DNA of 64,000 nt from Paracoccus sigandri. GTDB taxonomy: Bacteria > Pseudomonadota > Alphaproteobacteria > Rhodobacterales > Rhodobacteraceae. A program made the position numbers and the translations under genes. The stretch spans positions 215,280-279,279 of the forward strand of contig NZ_QNRC01000001.1 of the NCBI RefSeq assembly GCF_003709565.1. Direction: 5' to 3'. How positions within the stretch are numbered: position 1 is the stretch's first letter; the number at the start of each line of letters is the position of its first letter. The notes under the pieces are model-generated. The model worked only from the letters and a program-made list of their open reading frames with translations, had not been told where the DNA came from and searched no databases. Shown piece after piece: positions 40,795 through 48,578 of the stretch.

Positions 40795-41556
40795 ATGACC
40801 CCACGCTCCATCGACCATGTCGCCCTGACGGTGCGCGACCTGCCCGGCATGGCGGCCTTCTACGAGACCGCGCTGGGGCTGGTCCCGCAGGGCGGCGACG
40901 ATGCCATGCGGCGGCTGGGGGCCGGGGACCGCACATTGCTGGAACTGCGCCACGACCCCCAGGCCCACCCGCGCGATCCGCACCAGGCGGGGCTGTTCCA
41001 CACCGCCTTCCTGCTGCCCCAGCGCGCCGATCTGGGCCGCTGGCTGCGCCATGCTGCCGAGACCGGGGTGCAGCTGACCGGCGCCTCGGACCACGGCGTC
41101 AGCGAGGCGCTGTATCTGGACGACCCCGAGGGCAACGGCATCGAGATCTATTGGGACCGCCCGCCGTCGGACTGGGTTCGCGACGGCGACCGGATCGAGA
41201 TGTTCACCCGCCGGCTGGACCTGGACACGCTGTCGCGCGCCGCAAGCGGCGACTGGCAGGGCGCGCCGGATGGCAGCCGCATCGGCCATGTGCACCTGCA
41301 GGTCGGCGACCTGGACCGCGCCGATGCCTTCTTCCGGGGCGAACTGGGCCTGACCCGGACCTTCGACGGCCCCGGCGGCGCCTGGTATGGCTGGGACGGC
41401 TATCACCACCATCTGGCGGGCAATGTCTGGAACAGCCGCGGCGCCGGGCTGCGCGACCCGCAGATGACCGGGCTGGCCGAGATCGTGTTGGACGCCCCCG
41501 ACCATGCCGGCCGGGTGCTGCGCGATCCCTGGGGCACGGTGTTTTCCGCGCTCTGA
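40795..41556 (+). CDS. VOC-family catechol-2,3-dioxygenase-like protein (CatE/MhqE-like)
   Basis: A 253-residue two-module extradiol dioxygenase. Module 1 begins IDHVALTVRDLPGMAAFYET, module 2 IGHVHLQVGDLDRADAFFRG; the metal triad is probably His in IDHVAL or IGHVHL, His in GLFHTAFLLP and Glu in GNGIEIYWDRP. Together with the YLDDPEGNGIEIYWDRP block this resembles Bacillus CatE/MhqE, which cleave catechol or hydroquinone. AGGAGG ribosome-binding site, 40 bases after the FMN reductase gene, so the three form an operon. Convergent with the acetyltransferase-like gene. Confidence 0.86.
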   Translation: MTPRSIDHVALTVRDLPGMAAFYETALGLVPQGGDDAMRRLGAGDRTLLELRHDPQAHPRDPHQAGLFHTAFLLPQRADLGRWLRHAAETGVQLTGASDHGVSEALYLDDPEGNGIEIYWDRPPSDWVRDGDRIEMFTRRLDLDTLSRAASGDWQGAPDGSRIGHVHLQVGDLDRADAFFRGELGLTRTFDGPGGAWYGWDGYHHHLAGNVWNSRGAGLRDPQMTGLAEIVLDAPDHAGRVLRDPWGTVFSAL

Positions 41557-41626
41557 CCCGCCCGCCCGCAACACGTATCGCCCGCAGCGCCACCGCTGCG
41601 GGCTTTCGCATCGCGCCGGGTCGGCC

Positions 41627-41956
41627 TCAGCCCGGCAGCTTCGGCTTTTCACCGGGCGCGGTGGTGAAGACATCCGCCCAGTCCGGGTTCCTGGCATATT
41701 GCGCCTGCACATAGGGGCAAAGCGGGATGATCCGGAAGCCTTCGGCCCGCGCGTCCTCGACCATGAAGCGCACCAGCGCCCCCGCCGCGCCGGTGCCGCG
41801 CAATTCGTCGGGCGCGCCGGTATGGTCGGCGCTGATCCGGCCCTCGCCCCGGCGGGTGAAGGTCAGTTCGGCCTCGGCCTGGATCCCCTGAACGCGCGCG
41901 ACATAGCGCCCGCTGCGGGGGCCGGTTTCTTCCTTGGTGACAGTGATCTCAGCCAT
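41627..41956 (-). CDS. Small GNAT-fold N-acetyltransferase-like protein (NATD1/YjdJ family)
   Basis: A 109-residue minimal GCN5-related protein. The core is AELTFTRRGEGRISADHT, then PDELRGTGAAGALVRFMVEDA, the acetyl-CoA pyrophosphate loop and helix, and RIIPLCPYVQAQYARNPDW, matching the YjdJ/NATD1 family (usually 90-110 residues). Substrate unknown. Its start codon lies one base after the stop of the dioxygenase-esterase fusion gene, so it is the second gene of that minus-strand operon. Confidence 0.88.
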   Translation of the reverse strand: MAEITVTKEETGPRSGRYVARVQGIQAEAELTFTRRGEGRISADHTGAPDELRGTGAAGALVRFMVEDARAEGFRIIPLCPYVQAQYARNPDWADVFTTAPGEKPKLPG

Positions 41957-41957
41957 C

Positions 41958-43475
41958 TCAGGCTCCTTTCATCCAGTCCTGCGCCGCCGCCAGGTCGGCC
42001 GGCGACAATTCATGCCCGGCCTCGATCCGGCGGGCATCCAGTTCGGCGCCGCCGGCGCGCAGCCAGTCCTCCAGCGCGGGGGCATAGGCGCCATAAGGGT
42101 CCCGCGTCCCGGCCAGCGTCAAGACCCGCGTGCCCGACAGATCGACCTGCGGCAGATCGTCAAGCACCGCCATCGGCCGCACGAGGATCGCCCGGCGCAG
42201 CAGGCCCGGAGACAGCGCCATCACCGCCCCGGCGAAATTCGCGCCGTTGGAATAGCCCAGCACCGTGATCCGGCCGGCGTCCAGCCCGTAGCCCGCCACG
42301 GCGCCCTGCAGGAAGGCCTCGAAGGCGGCAGCCTCGGCGCGGATGTCGTCCTGGTCGAAGCTGGTCATCGAACTGCGGCGGAAGAACCGCGCCACGCCTT
42401 CCTCGGTCGAGCGCCCCCGCAGGCCCAGAAGGGTCGCGCGGGGCGCGATGCGATGGGCCTGCGGCATCAGGTCGGATTCGTTCCCGCCGGTGCCGTGCAG
42501 CAGAAGCATGACCGAGCCGTCGGGATCGTCCGGCTGGTGGAAGCGGTGGGTGAAGGGCAGGTCGCGCATCGGTCTCCTTTCCTCGCCCGGCCGGGCGAAT
42601 TGCGGCAGCATGACGCGCAACTCATCCGCGCGGGCCGCGAAATGCGGGGGAATCATCAGGGTCCGGCCCAGCTGGCCGGGGGCCTCGTCGATGGCCATTC
42701 CGGGCCCGTCGGTGGCAAGCTCGATCAGCGTCTGGCCGGGTTCGCGCAGATAGAGCGACTGGAAATACTTGCGGTCATGGGCGACCGTCTCGCCATGGTT
42801 GCGCAGCGCAAGCCGCGCGCGATGGGCCTCGATCGCGGCCAGGTCGGGCATCCGCAGCGCCACGTGGTCGATGGTGCCGGTCCCCGGAATGCCGGGCACG
42901 AAGCCCGAGGCATCGCGGATGTCCAGCGCATCCCTGTCCGAGACCAGCCGCCGCACGCCGCCCTCGGCCGGGCCCTCGCGAAAGCCGAAGGCAGACAGGA
43001 AGGCGGCGGTCTGTTCCGGCAGCTCGGACCAGATCGTCACCGCCCGCACTCCGCGCGGCGCGGCGGGCCAGCCCCGGTCGGGCATGTCGGTGCCCACCAG
43101 CTTGACGATGATGCCGTCGGGATCCTTCAGCCGCAGCACCGGCTCGCCGAACTCGCGCGAGGGGCCCTCGATCCGCAGCTGCCGCTGCATGGCGCGGGTC
43201 AGCCAGTCGCCGATCCGGGCGCGCGGGATCTCCAGCGCGATCTCGGCCACCTGGCCGTGGCCCGTGCGGCCGGGCGCGCCGTCCTGCCAGACAAGGAAGC
43301 TGACCAGCGTGCCCGGCGCGCCATGGGCGTCGCCATAGAACAGGTGCAGCTGCTCGGCATCCTCGAAGCCGCCGGTCTGCTTGACCAGTTCCAGCCCCAG
43401 GAAGCCCATCCAGAAATCGACATTGGCCTGCACGTTCCGGGTCAGGGCCGTGACGTGATGGATACCGCTGCTCAT
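41958..43475 (-). CDS. In-frame fusion: VOC ring-cleaving dioxygenase + phospholipase/carboxylesterase
   Basis: A 505-residue frame joining two normally separate proteins. Residues 1-302 are an MhqO-like dioxygenase (SGIHHVTAL start, IDHVALRMPD, LIELATDGPG), ending like the single-domain copy at 39207-40148. Residues 303-505, from MRDLPFTHRF, are an MhqD/YodD-type alpha/beta-hydrolase with LLLHGTGGNESDL, nucleophile GYSNGAN, Asp in GTRDPYG and His in AGHELSP. The linker is only about six residues (GEERRP), and its DNA is a strong ribosome-binding site before the internal ATG at 42569. Both a fusion protein and free esterase could be made; loss of a stop codon or an assembly error is the alternative. 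Confidence 0.85.
   Translation of the reverse strand: MSSGIHHVTALTRNVQANVDFWMGFLGLELVKQTGGFEDAEQLHLFYGDAHGAPGTLVSFLVWQDGAPGRTGHGQVAEIALEIPRARIGDWLTRAMQRQLRIEGPSREFGEPVLRLKDPDGIIVKLVGTDMPDRGWPAAPRGVRAVTIWSELPEQTAAFLSAFGFREGPAEGGVRRLVSDRDALDIRDASGFVPGIPGTGTIDHVALRMPDLAAIEAHRARLALRNHGETVAHDRKYFQSLYLREPGQTLIELATDGPGMAIDEAPGQLGRTLMIPPHFAARADELRVMLPQFARPGEERRPMRDLPFTHRFHQPDDPDGSVMLLLHGTGGNESDLMPQAHRIAPRATLLGLRGRSTEEGVARFFRRSSMTSFDQDDIRAEAAAFEAFLQGAVAGYGLDAGRITVLGYSNGANFAGAVMALSPGLLRRAILVRPMAVLDDLPQVDLSGTRVLTLAGTRDPYGAYAPALEDWLRAGGAELDARRIEAGHELSPADLAAAQDWMKGA
42567..42583 (-). promoter_or_regulatory. Internal ribosome-binding site and start inside the fusion gene
   Basis: Reading on the minus strand, AGGAAAGGAGACCGATG places an AAAGGAG Shine-Dalgarno sequence four bases before the ATG at 42569, exactly at the dioxygenase/esterase domain border. 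Initiation here would yield a 203-residue esterase, the usual size of stand-alone family members. Confidence 0.65.
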
Positions 43476-43641
43476 CTTCGCCTCCGCTTCGGGTGGGTGT
43501 CGCGTCCAAGATGCGCAATGCCGCGCGGCCTTGCCACCGGGGCGGGACCGCAACCCCGCGTTCGGTTTTCCAGAACGGGTTTCGTCTTTGTGTTCGCCGG
43601 ATTCGCACCTATCCTTGCCCTCAGCCACAGGAGGACCCCCC

Positions 43642-44577
43642 ATGAGCTGGAACCCCGCCCTGAGACCGGGCTGCCCCGACGAGATCGGCCCGGACGCCAT
43701 CGAGACCCTGATCATCCCGCGCGCCCGCGACATCGGCGGCTTCGAGGTCCGCCGCGCCCTGCCCGCCCCCAAGCGGCAGATGGTCGGCCCGTTCATCTTC
43801 TTCGACCAGGCCGGCCCGGCCGAGTTCCTGACCGGGCAGGGCATCGACGTGCGCCCGCATCCCCATATCGGGCTGGGCACCGTCACCTATCTCTATCGCG
43901 GCGATTTCCACCACCGCGACAGCATCGGCAGCGACCAGATCATCCGCCCCGGCGCGCTGAACTGGATGGTCGCGGGCAAGGGCGTGACCCATTCCGAACG
44001 CACCTCGGCCCAGGCGCGGCAAGGGCCGAACAGCCTCTTCGGCATCCAGACCTGGATCGCCCTGCCCGAAAACCACGAGGACATGGAACCCGCATTCGAG
44101 CATCACGGCAAGGAGGAATTGCCGATGGTCGAGGACCAGGGCATCAGCGCCCGGCTGATCCTGGGCCATGCCTATGGCCAGCAGGCGCCCGCGACGATGT
44201 TTTCCGAAACCTTCTACCTGGACGTGACACTGGCCCCCCGCGCCCGCTTTCCGCTGCCCACCGATCACGAGGATCGCGGCATCTATGTCACCGAGGGCAG
44301 CATCCGCATCGCCGGGCAGGAATTCGAGGCCGGGCGGATGATGGTCTTCCGCCCCGGCGACGCGATCACCGTGCAGGCGGGCGACCGGGGCGCGCGGCTG
44401 ATGGCGCTGGGGGGCGAAACCCTTGGCGGGCCGCGCTATATCTGGTGGAATTTCGTCGCCTCGTCGAAGGAACGCATCGAGGAGGCGAAACGCCAGTGGC
44501 AGGCCGAACGTTGGGGCCAGGGCCTGTTCGACCTGCCCGCGGGCGACCGCGACGAACATATCCCGCTGCCCGAATGA
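43642..44577 (+). CDS. Pirin family protein
   Basis: A 311-residue bicupin. The N-terminal cupin has the metal ligands His73, His75, His117 and Glu119 (RPHPHIGLGTVTYLYRG and GVTHSER). Bacterial pirins are iron proteins with quercetin 2,3-dioxygenase activity or regulatory contacts, and are often next to LysR genes and quinone stress genes. Good CAGGAGG ribosome-binding site. It diverges from the fusion gene across 166 bases; the DUF924 gene follows closely. A role in aromatic or quinone stress is inferred from context. Confidence 0.92.
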   Translation: MSWNPALRPGCPDEIGPDAIETLIIPRARDIGGFEVRRALPAPKRQMVGPFIFFDQAGPAEFLTGQGIDVRPHPHIGLGTVTYLYRGDFHHRDSIGSDQIIRPGALNWMVAGKGVTHSERTSAQARQGPNSLFGIQTWIALPENHEDMEPAFEHHGKEELPMVEDQGISARLILGHAYGQQAPATMFSETFYLDVTLAPRARFPLPTDHEDRGIYVTEGSIRIAGQEFEAGRMMVFRPGDAITVQAGDRGARLMALGGETLGGPRYIWWNFVASSKERIEEAKRQWQAERWGQGLFDLPAGDRDEHIPLPE

Positions 44578-44591
44578 ACAAGGAGCAACAC

Positions 44592-45137
44592 ATGACCGTC
44601 AAATCCGCCGCCGAGGTCCACGCATTCTGGTTCTCGGACGAGATGCGCCCGAACTGGTTCGTCAAGTCCGACGCCGTCGACCGCCGCATCGCCGAGGAAT
44701 TCGGCCCCACCTACGAGGCCGCCCACCGGGGCGAGCTGGACGGTTGGGCCGAGACGCCGCAGGACGCGCTGGCGCTGGTGGTCGTTCTGGACCAGTTCCC
44801 GCGCAACATGTTCCGCGGCGATCCGCGCAGCTTCGAAAGCAACGACCTGGCGGTGAAACATGCGCGCCTTGCGGTGGATCGCGGCTTCGACGCGGAGCTG
44901 GACGTCGAGGGGCGGCAGTTTCTCTACCTGCCCTTCGAGCATAGCGAGGAACTGGGCGACCAGGACCGCTCGGTCGCGCTCTACGAGGCGCTTGGCGACG
45001 CCGACGCGCTGGACTATGCCCACCAGCATCGCGACATCATCGCCCGCTTCGGCCGCTTCCCGCATCGCAACAAGGTGCTGGGCCGCGAGGATACGCCGGA
45101 AGAGGCCGAGTTCCTGAAGACCCATACGGGGTTCTGA
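44592..45137 (+). CDS. DUF924 family protein
   Basis: A 181-residue all-alpha protein of the TPR-like DUF924 family (VHAFWFSDEMRPNWFVKSDAVD, LVVVLDQFPRNMFRGDPRSF, YLPFEHSE, GRFPHRNKVLGR), a strongly conserved family without an established activity. The start chosen has AAGGAG six bases upstream; an in-frame ATG overlapping the pirin stop (44574) would add six residues. Directly downstream of pirin and likely in its operon. Confidence 0.9.
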   Translation: MTVKSAAEVHAFWFSDEMRPNWFVKSDAVDRRIAEEFGPTYEAAHRGELDGWAETPQDALALVVVLDQFPRNMFRGDPRSFESNDLAVKHARLAVDRGFDAELDVEGRQFLYLPFEHSEELGDQDRSVALYEALGDADALDYAHQHRDIIARFGRFPHRNKVLGREDTPEEAEFLKTHTGF

Positions 45138-45200
45138 CCGGCTGGCGCCGCGGGGCCCGTGCCGCTATCTCTGGTCCGACGGGACCAGAGGGGACGGGCG

Positions 45201-46415
45201 ATGAGGATCTGCGTCATCAATACCGGCGGCACGATTTCCTGCGTGGGCCAGCCTCTGGCACCCATGCCCGCCGGGGATTTCGCCCGCGCCGCCCGGGACC
45301 TGCTGATGCCCGCGCAGAAGGCCCGGCTGCCGGCGCTAAAGCTGCATTTCGCCACCGGCCTGCGCTTCGCAAGCGGGTCGAGCACGCTGGACAGCACCGA
45401 CCTGCAGCCCGCCGACTGGTGCCGGATGGCGGGCCATGTTCTGGACCATTACGCCGATTTCGACGGCTTCCTGATCCTGCACGGCACCGATACGCTGGAT
45501 TTCACCGGCGCCGCGCTGCCGATGCTGCTGAACGTCGCGGCGACGGACGGCCGGGCGCGGGCCCTGCTGTCGAAGCCGGTAATCCTGACCGCATCGCAAT
45601 TGCCGCTGTTTCGGGAAGGCCCGCGGGGGCTGGTGCTGAACGCGGGCAGCGATGCCTTCGTCAACCTGGCCGGCGCGCTGGCCTGCATGGCCCTGCGCCT
45701 GCCCGAGGTCACGGCCTTCTTCGACGGCCAGCTGTTCCGCGCCAGCCGCATCCTGAAGACCAGCACGACCAGCTTCGGCGCGTTTTCCAGCCCGCATCTG
45801 CCGCCCCTGGCCCGGCTGGGCACCGGCACCACGCTGCACGCGCCCGCCCTGCCCCCGCCGCCCGCGCATCTGTCGCTGGCGGATCCCGCCGCGCTGGCCC
45901 TGGCGCGCGGCCAGCTGCGCGCCGTGGCGGCGGCCATCGACGCCCATCCCGTGGCCCAGATGGACGCCTTCCCGGCCCGCGCCCTGCCCTCGGGCGATGC
46001 CTTCCTGGCGCAGATGATCCGCGCCACGGTCGGGATCGGCGCGAAGGGGCTGGTGCTGCAATCCTATGGCGAGGGCAATTTTCCGTCCGGCGCGCCCGGC
46101 GATCCGGCGCGCGGCGCGATCCGGCAGGCGCTGGCCGAGGCCGAGGCGGCGGGCGTGGTGATCGTCGCGGCCAGCCGGGTGCTGCAGGGCAGCGTCGGCG
46201 CGTTCCACTATGCGGCCGGGGCCTGGCTGGCCGAAATCGGCGCCGTCAGCGCGCGGGACATGACGCCGATGGCCGCCTTCGCCAAGACCATCGTGCTTCT
46301 GTCCGCCGCCGCCCATCACGGCTGGGACCGCGACCGGGTCAAGGCGCTGATCGGCCGCGACCTGTGGGGCGAAGGTGGCGCGGGCGGGGCTGACAGCGGC
46401 GACGCGACAGGCTAG
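45201..46415 (+). CDS. Asparaginase/glutaminase family protein
   Basis: A 404-residue amidohydrolase of the bacterial asparaginase fold. The first threonine nucleophile is in INTGGTIS (Thr11) and the second catalytic set is [10 protein letters not shown] near residue 95. It lacks a signal peptide, so is cytoplasmic (type I-like). The C-terminus is longer than the usual 330-340 residues and ends in a low-complexity Gly/Ala/Asp tail ([15 protein letters not shown]). GGGACGGGCG precedes the ATG at 45201. It may act on asparagine or a related amide. Starts 63 bases after DUF924; aroQ follows 29 bases later. Confidence 0.88.
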   Translation: MRICVINTGGTISCVGQPLAPMPAGDFARAARDLLMPAQKARLPALKLHFATGLRFASGSSTLDSTDLQPADWCRMAGHVLDHYADFDGFLILHGTDTLDFTGAALPMLLNVAATDGRARALLSKPVILTASQLPLFREGPRGLVLNAGSDAFVNLAGALACMALRLPEVTAFFDGQLFRASRILKTSTTSFGAFSSPHLPPLARLGTGTTLHAPALPPPPAHLSLADPAALALARGQLRAVAAAIDAHPVAQMDAFPARALPSGDAFLAQMIRATVGIGAKGLVLQSYGEGNFPSGAPGDPARGAIRQALAEAEAAGVVIVAASRVLQGSVGAFHYAAGAWLAEIGAVSARDMTPMAAFAKTIVLLSAAAHHGWDRDRVKALIGRDLWGEGGAGGADSGDATG

Positions 46416-46444
46416 CAATCAACCAGGCGACAAGGGGGAAAGCG

Positions 46445-46876
46445 ATGCCGACGATCTATGTGCTGAACGGGCCGAACCTGAACCTGCTGGGCAAGCGCCA
46501 GCCCGAAATCTATGGCAGCGAGACGCTGGAGGATGTCGGGCTTCTGTGCCGCGACGTGGCCCCCGGCTATCAGATCCGGCTGCTGCAATCGAACCACGAG
46601 GGCCAGATCGTGGACTGGATCCACGAGGCGCGCGAGGACGCCTGCGGCATCGTCATCAACCCCGCCGCGCTGACCCATACATCGGTCGCCATTCTCGACG
46701 CGCTGAACGCCTTCGACGGCCCGGTGATCGAGGTCCATATCAGCCAGGTCCACAAGCGAGAGCCGTTCCGGCACCATTCCTATGTCTCGATGCGCGCCGA
46801 CGGGGTGATCGCCGGGCTGGGGATCGAGGGCTATGCCGCCGCCACCCGCCGCATCGTCTCGCTGACCGCCGAATAG
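46445..46876 (+). CDS. aroQ: 3-dehydroquinate dehydratase, type II
   Basis: Dehydrates 3-dehydroquinate to 3-dehydroshikimate in the shikimate pathway. The 143-residue dodecamer-forming protein begins [20 protein letters not shown] with catalytic Tyr23, followed by [12 protein letters not shown] and the catalytic His region [15 protein letters not shown]. Normal length. Preceded by AAGGGGGAAAGCG. It may be co-transcribed with the asparaginase gene. A strong hairpin lies just downstream but its T tract belongs to the opposite strand. Confidence 0.96.
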   Translation: MPTIYVLNGPNLNLLGKRQPEIYGSETLEDVGLLCRDVAPGYQIRLLQSNHEGQIVDWIHEAREDACGIVINPAALTHTSVAILDALNAFDGPVIEVHISQVHKREPFRHHSYVSMRADGVIAGLGIEGYAAATRRIVSLTAE

Positions 46877-46894
46877 CCTCTGCCGGCAAAGGCG

Positions 46895-46953
46895 AAAAAA
46901 AAGCCGCCGGATTGTCCGGTCGTAGGGAGGAGGAACGACCGGGTCCGGCGGCT
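46895..46953 (-). terminator. Strong minus-strand terminator with CCUCCUCCC loop
   Basis: On the minus strand, AGCCGCCGGA and CCGGTCGT pair with ACGACCGG and TCCGGCGGCT (one- and four-base bulges), followed by eight T (46902-46895), an excellent intrinsic terminator for transcripts coming from otsA. The 11-base loop (46924-46934) reads TCCTCCTCCCT, an anti-Shine-Dalgarno sequence. On the plus strand no T run follows, so it is not the aroQ terminator. Confidence 0.82.
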
Positions 46954-46991
46954 GAACCAAGACACCCGTTTGCGCGCGGGTGAGGAGGATA

Positions 46992-47024
46992 TCAGCGGAA
47001 GCTCTTGTTGCTCCACCAGGCCAT
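46992..47024 (-). other. Possible 10-codon leader-like ORF
   Basis: ATG at 47024 with AAGGGG six bases upstream encodes MAWWSNKSFR and stops just before the CCTCCTC motif. Two adjacent Trp codons recall trp leader peptides, but no trp gene follows and no alternative antiterminator pairing is visible. It may be a translated part of the candidate small RNA or chance. Confidence 0.25.
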
Positions 47025-47213
47025 CCTGCGCCCCTTTGGCCGCACAGTCACCCCTGCGCGCAACCCCTGCCGGGCCGCGGATGCTGCGACGCGGCGCATG
47101 TGCCGGCGAAATGCGCGGCGGACCCGCCCCGCCGCCAGTTTGCCCGGAAAACGGGCATATCCGGGTTGAATCCGGGACCGGCGCGACAACCGCAAGCCGC
47201 GCCCACGGCCGAA

Positions 47214-48578
47214 TCAGTCCGAATCCCGCGCGCGCCCCAGCGCGTCCAGATAGCTGGCCGACCACCAGGTGACGTCATGTTCCACCACCTCGCGCAGCAG
47301 CGCGGCATGGCGGCGGCGGCGCTCGTTCGCGCTCATCCGCATGGCGGTTTCCATCGCCTCGGCCAGTTCCCACGGGTCATGGGGATTGATCAGCAGCGCC
47401 TGGTCCATGGTCTCGGCGGCACCGGCGAAGCGCGACAGGATCAGCACGCCGGGATCGACGACGTTCTGCGCCGCGACATATTCCTTGGCGACAAGGTTCA
47501 TGCCGTCGGCCAGCGGCGTCACCAGCCCGATATGCGCCTGCCGATACAGCCCCGCCAGCGTCGCGCGCGGCAGGGAGCGGTGCAGGAAGCGGATCGGGGT
47601 CCAGTTGATGGTCGCGAACTGGCCGTTGATGCGGCCCGCCAGATGCTCGGTCTCTTCCAGGATGTCGCGATAGGCCTGCACCTCCTCGCGGGTGGGGGGC
47701 GCGACCTGGAGGAAGGCGATCTTCTCGTGCAGGTCGGGATGGTTCTCCAGCAGGATCTGGAAGGCGCGGAATCGCTGCGGGATGCCCTTGGAATAGTCCA
47801 GCCGGTCCACGCCGATCATCATCTCGGCCCCGGTCAGGCTGCGCATCCGGTCCTCGTTGGGGGCGCGGCGGGCCTCCTGGATGAAGGCCGAGGCGTCGAT
47901 GCCGATGGGAAAGACCGCCGCGCGCAGCCCGCGCCCCGCCAGCCGGAAACGGTCGCCGCCCAGTTCCTCGATCCGGGACAGTTCCTGCGCGGATTGCACG
48001 AAGGCGTTCAGGTCGCGATGCGCCTGGAAGCCCAGCAGGTCGTAATGGGACAGCCAGCCGAACAGCTCGGCCGGGTTCGGCAGGGCGGCGCAGTCCTGCG
48101 CGCCGGGAAAGGGGATATGCAGGAAATGCCCGATCGGCGCGGTGACGCCGCGCGCGCGCAGCTCGGCGGCCAGCGGGAACAGGTGGTAATCCTGCACCCA
48201 GATCCGGTCGCCCGGCTGCAGATGCGGCAGCAGCAGGTCGGCCAGCCGGGCATTCACGCGGCGATAGCCCTCGACATATTCCGGCAGGATCCGCATCAGA
48301 TCCGCCCGCCCGTGGCACAGCGGCCACAGGACCGAATTGGAACAGCCGACGTAATAGGTCTCGTAATCCTCTTCGGTCAGGTCGAACGAGGCGCGCTGGA
48401 AGCGGGCGCCGTCATGGAAGGTCAGCCGGTCCTCGGGGGACGGGGAGGTCTCGCCCGAGAAGCCGACCCACAGCCCGCCGGAATTGCGCAGCGCATCCTC
48501 CAGCGCGACCACCAGCCCGCCCGAGGGATTGTCGCCCAGGGGCAGCCGGTTCGAGACGACGACAAGCCGCGGGCTCAT
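47214..48578 (-). CDS. otsA: Trehalose-6-phosphate synthase
   Basis: GT20 enzyme joining UDP-glucose and glucose-6-phosphate. The 454-residue product starts LVVVSNRLPLGDNPSGGL, with the sugar-phosphate site near WVQDYHLFPLAAELR and the C-terminal donor-binding LADGMNLVAKEYVAAQ. Length is normal. Its ATG overlaps the otsB stop (ATGA), so it is translated from the otsB-otsA message. Trehalose made by this pair protects against osmotic and heat stress (known for the pathway). Confidence 0.96.
   Translation of the reverse strand: MSPRLVVVSNRLPLGDNPSGGLVVALEDALRNSGGLWVGFSGETSPSPEDRLTFHDGARFQRASFDLTEEDYETYYVGCSNSVLWPLCHGRADLMRILPEYVEGYRRVNARLADLLLPHLQPGDRIWVQDYHLFPLAAELRARGVTAPIGHFLHIPFPGAQDCAALPNPAELFGWLSHYDLLGFQAHRDLNAFVQSAQELSRIEELGGDRFRLAGRGLRAAVFPIGIDASAFIQEARRAPNEDRMRSLTGAEMMIGVDRLDYSKGIPQRFRAFQILLENHPDLHEKIAFLQVAPPTREEVQAYRDILEETEHLAGRINGQFATINWTPIRFLHRSLPRATLAGLYRQAHIGLVTPLADGMNLVAKEYVAAQNVVDPGVLILSRFAGAAETMDQALLINPHDPWELAEAMETAMRMSANERRRRHAALLREVVEHDVTWWSASYLDALGRARDSD

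Larger units (their letters stand above)
46895..47030 (-). ncRNA. Candidate small RNA with anti-Shine-Dalgarno loops (CcsR/cuckoo-like)
   Basis: The 337-base gap between aroQ and otsA holds, on the minus strand, a CCTCCTC motif (46982-46988), a hairpin CACCCG/CGGGTG (46963-46982) and the terminator hairpin whose loop is CCTCCTCCC. Loop-exposed CCUCCUCCC is the hallmark of the Rhodobacter CcsR stress RNAs and rhizobial cuckoo/alpha-r14 RNAs. The RNA could be an otsA 3'-UTR product or have its own promoter, which I could not identify. A 10-codon reading frame with a good ribosome-binding site (47024-46992, AWW near its start) precedes the hairpins. Confidence 0.4.

Noticed and set aside
41958..43475. 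Calling two separate genes for the dioxygenase and esterase
   Set aside because: No stop codon or frameshift separates them in the given sequence, so a single frame is annotated with the internal start noted.
46895..47030. trp attenuator controlling aroQ
   Set aside because: The terminator and leader ORF are on the strand opposite to aroQ and downstream of it, and no competing antiterminator pairing with the terminator stem could be found.
46992..47195. 67-codon Arg-rich minus-strand frame after otsA
   Set aside because: Starts at a TTG without a ribosome-binding site and shows only composition-driven Arg/Ala content; it does not match DUF1127, the small protein found next to CcsR RNAs. Only its last ten codons have a plausible own start.
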